DNA of 64,000 nt from Salvator merianae (GCA_003586115.2 QVOM02000021.1:10492248-10556247); one strand, 5' to 3'; positions 53,067-63,893 are shown, counted from the stretch's first letter. A program made the numbers and translations. The notes: generated by a model not told the origin, from the sequence alone.

Positions 53067-56000
53067 TCCGTCTTTCTGAGAAAAACTCAGCACTTAGTTG
53101 TATGTTAGGGCCCAGTCACTCCTAAGCTTTAATTCAGCTTCAGTCCACTTTTGGATTGAAAGAACACATCAGCAAAGTGACTAATCATTTTCTTTCCACA
53201 TTATCTAACCCAATGGTAGATTTTCTGTGTTATATAATGCTTAAAGAAAACATCTTATTTACTTCATTGATGTGTTCTTTCAGTCTGAAAGTGGACCGAA
53301 ACTGGATTAAAACTTAGGTGTGACTGGGCCGTTGCTGAATTAACATTTATACTTTCAATATTCTACACCCAGCCTTGAGCTACCTGTAAGAATCTTCCTA
53401 TACAAGAACATAAGAAATACCCTGTTGGATTAGACCCGTGGCCCTTCTTGTTCAGCACTTTGTTTCACAGTGGCAGCCAGTTGTATATGGAAGCGCATAA
53501 ACAGGATATAAATATACACCTTGCCTTGTTCATGGTCTCCCAGCAGCTGGCCCTTATAGACTTATTGTTTCCTCTGTCAGAAGAACACAGACCTATTAGG
53601 GCTAATGTCTGTTGATTGCCCTATCTAGTCCAAACCTTTTCTGAAGCCAGTCAAGCTGGTGACCAACATCACATTCTGTGGTAGTAAATCCAACCTTACT
53701 GGCCTGGATATGGTACCACACCAGGCTGGTAAATGTGAACAGGCCCTAAAATGCTTACTCTTTCAACCTTTGCTTACAGGGAAATCCATCTAGCTTCTGT
53801 AATATTAAAATTGTCCTCCTTTGAACTTTTCTTGATTCAAGATATCATTTTTGAAATCTAGTGACCAAAACTGTACATGGTGTTCTAGGTGTGGTCATAC
53901 CATCATTTCGTATGGGATGATTAGAACATTGGCAGTTTCATTCCTTATTAGCTCTAAAACGCTATTGAATTTTGGTTTGGTTTTTTACAGTCAATGCAAA
54001 CTAAGTCAGTTCTTTCATTGAACTATTTATCAGTATGCCGGAACCTTTTTCCCAGTCAGTCAAAGCCAGCTTAATTCCCACTGGTCTATATGTTAGTTAC
54101 AATTTTGTACTCCAGTGTGCATCAGTTTATAGTTGTTCTTATTGAAAGATATCTCTCATTTTGACATCTATTTGGATAGTTTGCTGTGATCCTTTTGGAT
54201 CTCCTCATGGTCCCTTTCTGTTTTTACCGATCGGTAGAATTTGGTGTAATCAGCAAACTTGATCATGTATCTACTTATCCCTAATAATACAAAACCTTGG
54301 GACCCCACTTGATGCACCTTATGAGAAATATCCATTAACTCCTATCCTGTGGTTTCTGTTGTTTAACCAGTCGCTAATCCAGCAGTCTTATTCCATGGTT
54401 GTTAAGGCCCCTCACCAAAGTCTGTTACTAAACTTATCAAAAGTGTTTTGAAATTCCAGGTAAACAATGTCTACCATATCTCTTTTATGAACATGTTCAA
54501 TTGAAGCCCCTCCAAGTCCTCTAGAGGATTTCTCAGATAAGATGTTCCCTTCTGAAGCCATGTTGGCTAGCCTTGAGAAAGATCTTTACTACTAAGTATT
54601 TGGTAATTTTATCTTTAGTAATGGTTTCTGTTATTTTCCCTGGGACAAGTGTTAAGTCAGCAGGCCTAGAAATTCTTTTCTGTCAAACTGATGGTTTGAT
54701 GATGTTCCTCTTTGGTCTTGAAAGAAGAGAATTAGGTTTTAGGTTTTTTTACAGTCAAATAAATAATTGATATAGGGGAAACCAGTGTGGACTACAATAC
54801 ACTGGCTGTTTTGATTATTTTTTAAAAAAACAAATGAATTGACAGATTTGAATATTAAAAGTTCAATACAATATTGGCTGATTTCACTTTTTGTGTAATA
54901 ACTTATTTGCCTGTTCATTACAGAACAAGCATACTCTGGGCAAAATTTTACAGAAGACTAGCGGTAGAAGTAACTACTTTTGATAAGTATCTTTTTAAAA
55001 AATTGATTTACTTTTGTTAAAATCCATATAGAACGGAGTTCTACCTCTCTCAGATTCTTTGCCAGAGGATCTTGAAAAAGCAGACCAGCTAAAGGACGAA
55101 GGTATGTAATTGAGTAGAAAACAAAAACCTTCCATAATGTTTTGCTATAGATTATTATTGCTATCATTATTGGATTGTTTGCCATACTGGAGTATGCCTC
55201 ATTCATGATGAACAGCCCTGCAAGCTTCCAGGCCACCCTGTCTAATAAAGAACTGTGTGTTAGAAAAGATTAGGGACCCTCCAGACAATGAGTGAAAATG
55301 TTAAATATTTTGGAAAGGCCAACATTTCCCTCCTAGGAGGCTGTCAAACTGCTTGGTCCCATGGTAGTGGCACTTCATGCCACTTTCCCATCATACAACA
55401 CCCTTCATTGCTACAAATATGGCTGCTACAAATATAGCAGGGGTTAGGCAAGTGCTGTTCCAAAGAGAGAATGCCCACTTTTCCTGATAAGTGTAGGACA
55501 TCCTACACTTAACTGAAATGGGGGAATGGTTCAGTGTTGCAACAGTGGATGGTTGGGCCTCTCTGTCAGCCCAGGTCCACGCTAGACCACCTGCAGTTGT
55601 TTTTACTACATCTGGTAGCTGCTTTAGTGTACTTGGAGGTGATGAAAGAAACCAGGGGCACTAAATACACAGTATAGTCCTTATTTGGAAGTAGGGCTGC
55701 AAAAGTTATTCAGCTAGACCAGTGTTTCTCAAAATGCAGCATGTGTACCACTTACGGTACACAAGATAATTTTAGGTGATTTAACCAGTAATAATGGCCC
55801 TTTTAAGTATATGCTTCCTCACAGTGCAACTATTCATTTAAATTAAAATAAATAGATATAAAATTTATTTTCTACTTCTTTGAAAAAAAAAACACCTACT
55901 CAAAATCCTACCATTGTCATGTCATTCATAAAGATTGTAATCCTGTGAAATATTTCCTAAAAGCCTTTCTTACTCTACAGATTTGGAAAACTGAGGCTTT

Positions 56001-59000
56001 GGTTCAGTGATATATCATAGACCCTTTCTGCACTGGCCTTATTCCAGATTATATCCCAGAATTGAACCTGCCATCCGAATGCTAGTGCAAACTATGGCAG
56101 GCCTTGATACATACAGGCAGCAGGTCCGTATTCTGAGATACAATCTGGAATAAATCCCAGTGCAGAAAGGGCCCAAGGCTATATTGAGGCCTGCTGTAGT
56201 CTGCACTAGCTTGTGGGTGGCAGGTCCTTATTCCAGGGCATAATCCAGAATAAGGCCCAGTACAGAAAAGATCCAAGGCTATACCAGGTCATAGGCCCAG
56301 CTAATCATAAAACCTTTCAGATGCAGTTATATTCTAGCTGTCAAACTACAGTGTAATGCCTCACGTGAGTCCTCTTCATTGATGAGCTTTTGGTGTTCAG
56401 TGAAAGGATTCTTGATTAACCAGGCTTTGGTAATTAGTTCTACCTGTGGGATGTGTTTGTATTTTTATTATTTCCCCCCTCCCTCTCTTTAATGTTGATA
56501 TTTCATATTGTTTTTCTTTTTATTGTTGCCATGGGATTCCAATCTAGTTCAATAAATCAATCAATTCCACCGGTTTCTCTTTCATGTTTAAAATAATAGT
56601 GCGTATCTCTTGAATTTTTGCAAACAAAATTTATGGAAAAGCATAAATTGTTGTTGCTAAATGCAGTTTCTTTCTGAACAGATAATCGAAAAGCGTGAGA
56701 GAATTCTAAAACTAGCCTGTGTGGTACAGTTTACAGTTCTCCTGTTGCCATCATTCATGTACATCAACTCTCCATCTTTTTAATTATCCACAAAATTTTA
56801 TTGTTACAATTTATTTCAGGTAATAATCACATGAAGGAAGAAAATTATGGTGCTGCTGTGGATTGTTATACTCAGGCTATAGAACTGGATCCAAATAATG
56901 CTGTCTATTATTGCAACAGGTGAATAAACGTCAAACTTTTAGGCAGTTATTTCTGAATGGTCTTTTATTCTCGATGCATGGCATACGTTTTTTTCAGAAC
57001 ATCTTCTTGAACCCCAATACTTCTTCTAGCTTCCTGTACTTTTGTAAGTATTTTTAATCCAATCTATTGTCCAGTTATCATTAAAGAATTATATAGTTTC
57101 TCAAGCGGGTTTTGTCCAGTTGACTTTTTTTAGGCCAGGACTAAAGGTTCAGACTGATGTAGCATAATTTGCAGTGAAATGTTATGGATTTGGCTAAAGA
57201 TCAATCTACATTTTGGAATTAAATAGATAAACTTCTTTCATACTTCAGAGCTGCTGCTCAAAGCAAGCTGAACAACCATAATGAAGCAATAACAGACTGC
57301 AAGAGAGCAATTGCGATAGATCCAAAATACAGCAAAGCATATGGAAGAATGGGGTAAGTCAGCTAATTTGTTGTTGTTGTTGTTGTTGGGTACCACCAAG
57401 ACATATCTGGCTCATGGTTGACTGCACAGGCACCTCCACGCAGTTTTCTTAGCAGAGATACAGAAGTGGTTTGCCATTGCCTGCTCCTGAGGAGAGGCTG
57501 GGGATCAAACCAGCTAAGCCTCTGCTTTCCAGGCCATTGCTCTACCACTGAGCTATGGCTACTCCCCACTAACTAACTTGTTGCAATGTCTCTTTAAAGT
57601 ATATTGCCCTGAACATCAAATATAAAACTGTTAGATATCAAATATGTAGCTCATTTGTATCTTAAGCATTCTCCTTTGAAAATTGCTAGTCTTCTAGCAA
57701 TTATTTATCAGATTTATTCACTGTTCCAGTATTGCAGCCTCAGTTTGGGAAGCTAAAATGTGGTATGAATGCTGGTGAGCACAGCTTAATAATAATAGAA
57801 ACCATCTATTTATGTATGCATGAAATTGCTTGTCACTTTATCAGCTCTGTCATTCACAATTTTCTTGCAGCGACACTTCCATTTATAACAATTCAATTTA
57901 ATGAACTACTTTCTTGGTGGGCAAATGATTTGCATGAATTCAGGAAATTTCCTTTCTGTCAGACCAGACGCTGAGGCAGGAAATAGTATAAGGTTGCAGA
58001 GTACAAAAGCAAATTAAAAGGAAGCGGCATTCTGATCTTTGAGCAACAGGTGGGTATGGCAGTAGGGCTGCCACTTTCAACACCCAGCCTTTAGTGTGGC
58101 AGCTCCTAATACATGCAGCAGTGCATTACAAGGTGGCATGCTGATGGAACAGACTGGGATCTTGCAATCTGTATGTTTATGTAATTATGTAATGTAGGGT
58201 TTTGGGCCATAAAACACTGGAAGTGAACTTCTGATTGGGGTTGAAGGTATCTGCCTACTAAGGCTGCCCCCAGACACTCATTAAAACCAGTGATCCTTTT
58301 AGCACTATACTGGGAATGCCAGGCATACTGTAGGCATTCCCAAACAGTGCATTACAGTGCTATTATGGGAAATCGAACAACAATGCCGGGTTTGCCATAA
58401 TAGCTTTGCTTACCTTCATATCTGGAGAACAGCTTTTGCAACCAAACTGATTGGTGCTACCAGAAGCCACCCAGTCAAGCATGCAGAAAACAACAAAAGG
58501 AAGTGGGAAGGTGCTGGATTGGCTTCTGATAGCCTCCATCAATCAGCCTAATCATGAAAGCTGTTCCCCAGATGTGAAGGTGAGCAGGGGGCTGCTTTTT
58601 GTGTCTGGTGAGGTATAGTGAGAGGCAAGTTTAGATCCCATATTGCTTCTTGCTGGCTAGAGGCAGCCCGAGAATATGTTGTCAGCAGCCATGTTGATCT
58701 CACTGTTAATAGACACAGTGGACATCAAAGGTGTGAAGCTCTGAATTTTGCTAAACTAGTCAGTAATTATATAAGTATTTGGATAATAAAACTGTTCTTT
58801 AGGTTCTTAAGGACCTGCTCTTAAGGTTCTTAAGCTGAAATAATTTTGATTCAGTAGACCAAACTAGACAGTGGACTATCTTGCTGCTAGAAATATTGAC
58901 AGGTGCCTTTGCTAGCTTTTCTTTGAGTTATTTTCTGTTATGAGAGAATTGATGCTAAACGTTTTTTAATTCTTTTTCTTTAGAAGAGACGGTTAAGCAG

Positions 59001-62000
59001 GGCTGCCTTGTGCCCCCTTTTTTGTTTAATACTGTGTGGCTTCAGGGAAACTGATATATTCAAATCAGTGGATATAAAAGTACTCTGGAAGCCTAGTTTT
59101 CTGACTTTAAAGAAATACACATTTATGAAAAGAACTTTTGACGTTGTGACAAACTCATACAACCTGTCATTAAACACTATCAGGAAGACATAACGGCAAT
59201 ATAGTAAGTTTTTACTAGAAGACATAATTTCCACAGTAACTTCAGCAACAGCAAAATTTTTCTCACTAACCGTAAAAATCAGAAGCAAACTGCTGAAATT
59301 TTAATTCTCACTCCTTGTTTTACCCCTAAGAACAGAAGAGGAGCCCTGCTGGATCAGGCCATGGCCCAGTTAGTCCAGCATCCTGTCTCACACAACAGCC
59401 CGCCAATTGCTTATGGGCATTCTCAAGCAGAATAAAAAGACAAATCCCTTCACCTGTTCTTGACTCCGTGCAAATGGCCTTTAGAGGCATCCTGCCTGTC
59501 TCTCCAACCTGGAGGCAGTGCCTAGGCATCCATTGTAGTAGCCATTGACCTCTGTTTTAAATTGTGTTTTTTTTAACTTTATTGTTTTAACTTTGTACTT
59601 TTTTTATAGGTCTATGTTGACTATACATAAAATGTATGTACAAATAACCTTTGCCAACAGTCATTAGATTAGTCTTAGAACTCGCCATGCAAAAAGATCT
59701 AGAAGCATAGAAAACTTTCCTTGCAAGAATGACATCTCAAGAGTTCTTGGGTGACTCCAGATGACCATTTATAAAGTTGAAATTTACCATGATATGCATG
59801 TGACCATATAGTGAGTCCATTGTTTTATAGCATCCTCCAGGCAGTATTGAAACTATGTCACTTTCTGCTTCCTGAAAATGTGATTTGTGCAGTAAGATTC
59901 CCTTTGTCCTTTCTGTAATTCCTACCAATTCCTTTATTTCTACATGATTACAGTAGACCAGGATTAAGTGGGCGATTCTGCACTAGCCAGTATACTGGAA
60001 CAGCAAGCATACTAGGAACCTCCCTTCCACATGCCAGTGCAGTCTAAGGGAGGCCCTGCCAAATTGCCTATTGACTCAGTAGAACACATACCTCTCTGGG
60101 TAGTATTTCAGGAAGAATTAGTCAAGATGTGCATCTGTCACTGTGGACAATACTAAGCTGTAATGGACCTTCCTATCCAGTGGCATAAATTGCAGACAAG
60201 ATCCTCTGACACCTCAGAGGCTAACCAAATTTATTTTGGCATAGAGGCCTCATTCTCAGAACTGAAACAGCACTGATGTTTGTCATATAAACAAGTGCAG
60301 ATACTTTTTCCGGTCAGGTTTTTCATATTGGTTTCCTTTATTTATATTAGATTGGCTCTTACTTCAATGAATAAGTACCAAGAAGCAATTAACAGTTACC
60401 AGAAAGCACTGGATCTTGATCCAGAAAATGACTCTTATAAGTCAAATCTGAAAATAGCAGAGCAGAAATTAAGAGACATGTCCAGTCCTGTAAGTTGGTA
60501 TTCATTTTTTTTAATTCAAATATTTTAAAGATTAAGTACTACTTATTTTACAATTGATATGAGTGTTTAATTTTCAGACTGGAACTGGATTAAGTTTTGA
60601 CATGGCAAGCTTGATAAACAATCCTGCTTTCATTAGTATGGTAAGTGCTTTAAAATTAATACTTGTGTGTCATGTCCTGTTTGGAAGCTTTAAAGTGTCA
60701 GTGCTCAGACTGCGGTCCATCAGATGTTGCAGAATGACTGCACTCATAACAGGTGCAGGGAGACCCTCAGAGGGGGAAAAAAGGTGATTCTCCAGTTCTT
60801 ATTGTCTTTGCTCACAGAGTACCTGTAGAGGTGACTGGTAATATACCAGGCTTTGATCTTATGCAGTCAGAGCCAGTGAGTCTCTCTTTTCCATTCCAAG
60901 TTGTTCTTTATGCTGAGAAGTGTTGTGGTACTGCAGCATCTGCCAAGCCATAGGATCCAGCTACACCTACATTGTAATCCACATTGAATTTGCCTTCAGA
61001 ATTAGAGAACACATCAGCAAAATGATGAGCTGTTTTTCTTCCCGCATTCCCTCACTTAAATGTTATTATGAGGCCCTTTCAGATGTTAAGATTGTTGGAT
61101 GGAAAGTACAATCAAAATTAAAGATTGGGTAAGAATAGAGACTGAAAACAACTAAGGAAATCCAGAGATATTATTGTCTTTGAACTATCAAAATAAAAAT
61201 AAAAATCAATCAATAATTATTTAACAGTGGGCCTTAAGATATGGAATAAGTGGGGAGTAAAAATAATGCCACACCCACCTTTAGTGACCGATATTGAAAT
61301 ATAAGTTCATTTTTAGTAAAAAAATATCTAAGGCATTGAGAGAGAGAGCAAAATAAATACAAGTTATACCAATTTATGAATAAATAAAATTACAATTCAC
61401 AAATGAATAAAAATAAAGGTAATTGAGTAATAGCTAATGCAGTATATAATTATATTAAAAATGAAAAGCTTCCTAATTTGTCTTTAATCCCATTTACAAA
61501 ATGAGAGGAGCTCTTAAGTGGAGACATTCTTAAATTAAAAAGGAAAAGATAAAAAAAGTATAAGACTTTACTTCAGCAAATTGTGCAGTCTCCTAAAGAA
61601 CGTATCAAGAATTGGTAAAATGGTATAAGTCAAAATTGGGAAGTGATGGGATGGTAAAATATTTTTGGGGCAATATTCAAAATTTAAAGAGATTTATTTA
61701 AAAATTATAGACAGATGGTATAGAACAAATATTCAGAAGGCATATACAAGTCCAGGACTAACTAATAAATGTTGGAGAGGATATGGTCATAAAGATTCCT
61801 CTATTCATTTATAGTGGTCCTGTCCATTTGATAGTTGAAAGAAATAGAAATACTAACAGGAAAAATGTTAAAGACCCCACCCAGATGTTAATATATTTCT
61901 TCCCAAGACCATGTGATAATTATGAATAGATGGTGACATTGGGCATGATTACCAGAATAAATCTAGTGAAATCATGGAAAGATTGGAATCTTGAGAGTTT

Positions 62001-63309
62001 GTTTATTTATTATTTGCGTTTTTAATCCCACCCAAGGTCTCAGGGCGGGTTACACATTAAAAACCAATATAAAATGAACATACTAAAGCAATAACTGTGT
62101 CTGAAAAGGGGGAGTTGGTATAAATGGGAATATATTTTATACACACATGCACATTTTGATGCATCTCTCTATTATGAGAAATATCTGTTAACTCCTACCC
62201 TGTGGTTTCTGTTGTTTAACCAGTTGCTAATCCAATAGTCTTATTCCATGGCTGTTAAAGTCCCTCACCAAAGAAGAAGAAGAAGAAGAATTTCGTTTTT
62301 ATACCCCGCTTTTCTCGGCCGAAGCTGACTCAAAGCAGCTTAGGTTATTTTTCGCCCTGAAAGCTTACATCTATCTATCTTCCGCATCACACAAAGTGAT
62401 GCTCCCTATTTATCTACTTGCAATTACTTGCAACACCAAAGATTGTTACTAAACTTTTCAAAAGTGTTTTGAAATTCCAAGTAAACAATGTTTACCATAT
62501 CTCACATATACTTGCACACATGTGCACACACAGAGGGTTTAAAAACGACAGATGCAATTTGAAATCGCTATATCTCTGCAACCATGAACTGCCCATGAAT
62601 AAAACTCGTTACCACTTGAAAGGGCGGGGCATAGAGTTTCAAATGATTACCGCTAGGTGCCTCTCCCACCGCACAGACAACAGCGGTGACTTCAGTGGAA
62701 GAAGACACTCTGGGAGGCATTTGGGACAAATTCAAATATCGTGTCAGTGTTGTCGGTACAGGAGGTGGGGGGGCACATAGAGCATTTATGAAATAGTTAG
62801 TAAAACTTGGATCATTCATTAAACCGTTCGTAACTTTTTGTGTAATTGTAACATGTTGCCATTGTGCAATATACTACTTTGAAATTGGGTCCATCTTTTT
62901 GAAACACTCTGTATATAGAAGAAAAAATGATTGGAATGGAAGAGAATAATTTTGAAGATGTGTGGATTCAACTTTAGGTGAATAAAACAGGATATGCTTG
63001 GAAGCCAACCAAACACTTAATGAATAAGTGGATTCCTGGGATGAGGATTATTTCAGATGTCTTAATGTCACGATGCTGAAAGGAACTCTTTACTGTCTGT
63101 TTGCTTCTATGTAAATATTGGGGAACATTTTTACTTGTCTTTGGTTATAATTTGTTTTGGCTGGTGGGGAGGGGAGTTATATATGTATGTAAACATTGAA
63201 AAACGTATAAATAAAAATTAAAGAGTGCAACATAGACTTCATTACAACTCAAGATGTTCAATCTATTTCAGGCAGCAAGTTTAATGCAGAATCCTCAAGT
63301 TCAGCAACT
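47137..63309 (+). CDS. SGTB: SGTB, small glutamine-rich TPR protein beta, eight coding exons joined, 3' end beyond the window
   Basis: SGTB is a cytosolic co-chaperone: it dimerises by its N-terminus, binds Hsp70/Hsp90 C-terminal EEVD tails by a three-TPR domain, and binds clients by a Gln-rich C-terminus. Coding exons are 47137-47236, 52325-52428, 55032-55101, 56820-56919, 57249-57353, 60351-60489, 60578-60640 and 63272-63309. They total 719 nt (239 codons plus 2 nt), with consistent phases and GT-AG sites. Seen: N-terminal dimerisation helix (1-68), TPRs at about 85-186, then [20 protein letters not shown]. The five carboxylate-clamp residues are all present: Lys89, Asn93, Asn124, Lys154 and Arg158. 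The paralogue SGTA is the alternative; [20 protein letters not shown] and the NLN neighbour favour SGTB. The last 60 or so residues are off the window. Confidence 0.96.
48360..48475 (-). mobile_element. L2/SINE-type 3' tail
   Basis: tttatatactgcttcccat..acaaagcagtgtgcaaag..aataaaa, the reverse of a common LINE/SINE tail. Confidence 0.45.
49274..49691. mobile_element. Harbinger-like palindromic MITE
   Basis: TTA then GGGTGCCTCCAGATTG; right end, reversed, GGTGCCTCCAGACACG. The centre is a second inverted repeat: tttcattataattccacttg and caagtggaattatgatgaaa. A degenerate TTA/TGT flank is the only sign of a target duplication. Confidence 0.65.
50220..50630 (-). mobile_element. L1-like fragment
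   Basis: Antisense, T-rich text with words typical of antisense L1 in reptiles (gtcaccagttcttaac, ttcatcaattttataatcca). No frame is left; the assignment is tentative. Confidence 0.4.
50649..50834 (-). mobile_element. tRNA-headed SINE (copy 3)
   Basis: Full copy in minus orientation: box A ctcagtggcagagc, box B ggttgctagttcgatcccc. Flanks AGTGACTCTG (50639-50648) and AGTAACTCTG (50835-50844) form a 10-bp target duplication with one mismatch. Confidence 0.85.
51780..51950 (-). mobile_element. tRNA-headed SINE (copy 4, head truncated)
   Basis: Tail (CAA)n, body with gcaggcaatggtaaaccacttctg and aagaaaactgcacag, box B ggttgccagttcaatccc. Box A is lost, so the head is truncated at about 51950. 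Confidence 0.8.
52325..52428 (+). CDS. SGTB: SGTB exon 3
   Basis: 104 nt. Acceptor tctcaacag at 52324, donor AAG|gtaaaa at 52429. Completes Val34, then encodes [20 protein letters not shown] and [14 protein letters not shown] (to residue 68, phase 0). The last part, 55-68, departs more from mammalian SGTB than the rest of the protein and is Cys-rich ([10 protein letters not shown]). Confidence 0.95.
53036..53064. repeat. (GT)n microsatellite
   Basis: About 14 GT units. Confidence 0.95.
53404..54760 (-). mobile_element. CR1 LINE 3' part
   Basis: Antisense CR1 from the 3' end (aagaacataagaaataccctg, ttggattagaccc) into antisense ORF2 (gtaatcagcaaacttgatca, gaagccatgttggctagcc). It keeps the uninterrupted word ccctcaccaaagtctgttac at about 54411-54430, the empty counterpart of the insertion in the 62150 CR1. 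Confidence 0.82.
55032..55101 (+). CDS. SGTB: SGTB exon 4
   Basis: 70 nt. Acceptor ccatatag at 55031, donor GAAG|gtatgt at 55102. Encodes [20 protein letters not shown] and KDE plus one base: the linker and the start of TPR1. It contains Lys89, the first carboxylate-clamp residue. Confidence 0.95.
56021..56285. mobile_element. Hairpin MITE with tandemly repeated half
   Basis: A full copy of the 39580 family (ACCCTTTCTGCACTGGCC to gtgcagaaagggcc, to about 56174), followed by a second right half (ctgcactagc..cagtacagaaaagatcc). Both right ends are followed by caaggctata, so the right half was duplicated with its flank. Confidence 0.7.
56820..56919 (+). CDS. SGTB: SGTB exon 5 (TPR1)
   Basis: 100 nt. 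Acceptor ttatttcag at 56819, donor ACAG|gtgaat at 56920. Encodes [20 protein letters not shown], then [14 protein letters not shown] (residues 92-125 with shared codons). It carries the clamp residues Asn93 and Asn124, 31 residues apart as in Hop TPR1. Confidence 0.97.
57249..57353 (+). CDS. SGTB: SGTB exon 6 (TPR2)
   Basis: 105 nt. Acceptor tacttcag at 57248, donor ATGGG|gtaagt at 57354. Encodes [20 protein letters not shown], then [15 protein letters not shown] (to residue 160 with the next exon). It holds the clamp residues Lys154 and Arg158. Intron 5 before it is only 329 bp. Confidence 0.97.
57371..57570 (-). mobile_element. tRNA-headed SINE (copy 5, most intact)
   Basis: On the minus strand: gccatagctcagtggtagagc (box A), ggtttgatccccagcc (box B), then gcaggcaatggcaaaccac, tggtggtacccaac and a (CAA)n tail. 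Flanks AGCTAATTTG (57361-57370) and AACTAACTTG (57571-57580) look like an aged 10-bp target duplication. It lies 17 bp inside SGTB intron 6. Confidence 0.85.
58262..58600. repeat. Foldback repeat, copy 2 (partner at 13025)
   Basis: TAA then GGCTGCCCCCAGACACTC at 58259 on. Inside are gggaatgcca..tgtaggcattccc and the stem gctattatgggaaa..tttgccataatagc. The right end is not defined. Confidence 0.55.
59327..59550 (-). mobile_element. CR1 LINE 3' end
   Basis: aagaggagccctgctggatc, cagttagtccagcatcctg, tttagaggcatcctgcctg. Same subfamily as 2822-3866. Confidence 0.85.
59966..60060. mobile_element. MITE fragment
   Basis: gggcgattctgcactagcc on the left with ccagtgcagtctaaggg on the right; related to the ctgcac-ended family. 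Confidence 0.35.
60190..60280. repeat. Fragment of the 11156 foldback family
   Basis: gacacctcagaggctaacc..aaatttattttggcat resembles the arm of the 11156 element. Confidence 0.4.
60351..60489 (+). CDS. SGTB: SGTB exon 7 (TPR3 and capping helix)
   Basis: 139 nt. Acceptor tttatattag at 60350, donor CCT|gtaagt at 60490. Encodes [40 protein letters not shown] and RDMSSP (to residue 206, phase 0). It is nearly identical to the mammalian block. Confidence 0.97.
60578..60640 (+). CDS. SGTB: SGTB exon 8
   Basis: 63 nt, 21 codons, phase 0 at both ends. Acceptor attttcag at 60577, donor ATG|gtaagt at 60641. Encodes [20 protein letters not shown] plus M. It begins the C-terminal client-binding region. 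The intron between exons 7 and 8 is only 88 bp. Confidence 0.96.
62150..62515 (-). mobile_element. CR1 LINE fragment, itself carrying an insertion
   Basis: Antisense CR1 (atgagaaatatctgttaactcc, ccatggctgttaaagtccctc), then after 62441 tgttactaaacttttcaaaa. It matches the 54320-54480 part of the 53404 CR1. Confidence 0.8.
62274..62433 (-). mobile_element. 160-bp L2-tailed insertion with (TTC)n end
   Basis: Read on the minus strand it ends ctgctttgagtcagcttcgg, then gaaaagcggggtataaaaac and (TTC)n, like L2-tailed short elements. Exact 8-bp target duplication CACCAAAG at 62266-62273 and 62434-62441. The CR1 copy at about 54411 is the empty site. Confidence 0.82.
62530..62915. mobile_element. 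Possible DNA element with imperfect terminal repeats
   Basis: Left end cagagggtttaaaaacgacag and right end, reversed, cagagtgtttcaaaaagatg are similar over about 35 bp (ttgaaa/tttcaaa downstream in each). The superfamily is not identified; no transposase seen. The cacacagag at the left blurs the boundary. Confidence 0.4.
63272..63309 (+). CDS. SGTB: SGTB exon 9 (last visible)
   Basis: 38 nt. Acceptor ctatttcag at 63271, donor ACT|gtaagt at 63310. Encodes [12 protein letters not shown] plus two bases of Leu. The next block (MSGMMTN in mammals) is not in 63310-64000, so the Gln-rich C-terminus lies to the right. Confidence 0.95.
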
Positions 63310-63799
63310 GTAAGTATCTGCAATGATGTGAAAGCATGAGAAGCTACTTGAAACACTGTTTTGTGTAGCCATTTTATGTTACATGCAATGTTTTACAGCA
63401 TTTTCCTTTACCATGTTGAGCCTTCACTCAATCAATCAATTGTAAGGCTCCAGTCATGACTGTGGCCCTCCTCTACAGCCAAAGCTGGCCTGCTTCCAGG
63501 AACTGGCGTCAAAAGAGGGCCTGTTCACCTTGGAGCAAACAGCAGGCTCCCAAATGGTTTTTTTAAAATGGTATTTTACGTGGCCATACAGTGGAGTGTC
63601 ATTGAGCAATTTCAGTAAAAAACCTTGAGGTTTCCATTTCTGGAGCATTATTCATAATAATAAGTAACAATCACAGAGGGCCAAGATATCAGTCTAAAGA
63701 AGTTCAGGGATCTGAAAGTGAGGCTTCTAGCTGGAGTTTCACTTCTTCCACATTATTCTAAGATCCTGATATGTGAAGCTGCTTCTGATTCAGGGATTA

Positions 63800-63893
63800 C
63801 TTAGAGCAAACAGCTACTGAATTGCACTAGCATGGAGATGGCAGGACCCTGTTGTGGGATATAATCTGGAATAAGGCCAAATACAGAAAGAGC
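63800..63893. mobile_element. Partial hairpin MITE (39580 family)
   Basis: gcactagcatggagatggcagg..ctgttgtgggatataatctgg..aataaggccaaatacagaaag is the right arm only. Confidence 0.6.

Larger units (their letters stand above)
52429..56819 (+). other. SGTB: SGTB introns 3 and 4
   Basis: Intron 3 (52429-55031) holds a (GT)n tract (53036-53064) and a CR1 (53404-54760, minus). Intron 4 (55102-56819) holds a MITE with a duplicated half (56021-56285). 52430-53030, 55110-56010 and 56290-56810 show nothing recognised. Confidence 0.65.
57354..60350 (+). other. SGTB: SGTB intron 6
   Basis: Holds a tRNA-headed SINE 17 bp inside the donor (57371-57570), a foldback repeat (58262-58600), a CR1 3' end (59327-59550, minus), a MITE fragment (59966-60060) and a foldback-family fragment (60190-60280). 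57590-58250, 58610-59320 and 59560-59960 show nothing recognised. Confidence 0.65.
61420..63228 (+). mobile_element. L1 LINE 3' part, interrupted by later insertions
   Basis: 61620-61880 resembles the L1 ORF2 C-terminus (terms like RWY, then CW-GYGH, then WSCPFDS) in broken frames. The 3' UTR resumes at about 62916 and ends with ataaataaaaattaaagag near 63228. Between them lie 62000-62100 (L2 tail), 62150-62515 (CR1) and 62530-62915 (DNA element). Confidence 0.6.

Noticed and set aside
57371..57570. tRNA gene from box A and box B on the minus strand
   Set aside because: The rest does not fold as a tRNA, and the unit has a SINE body, (CAA)n tail and target duplication.
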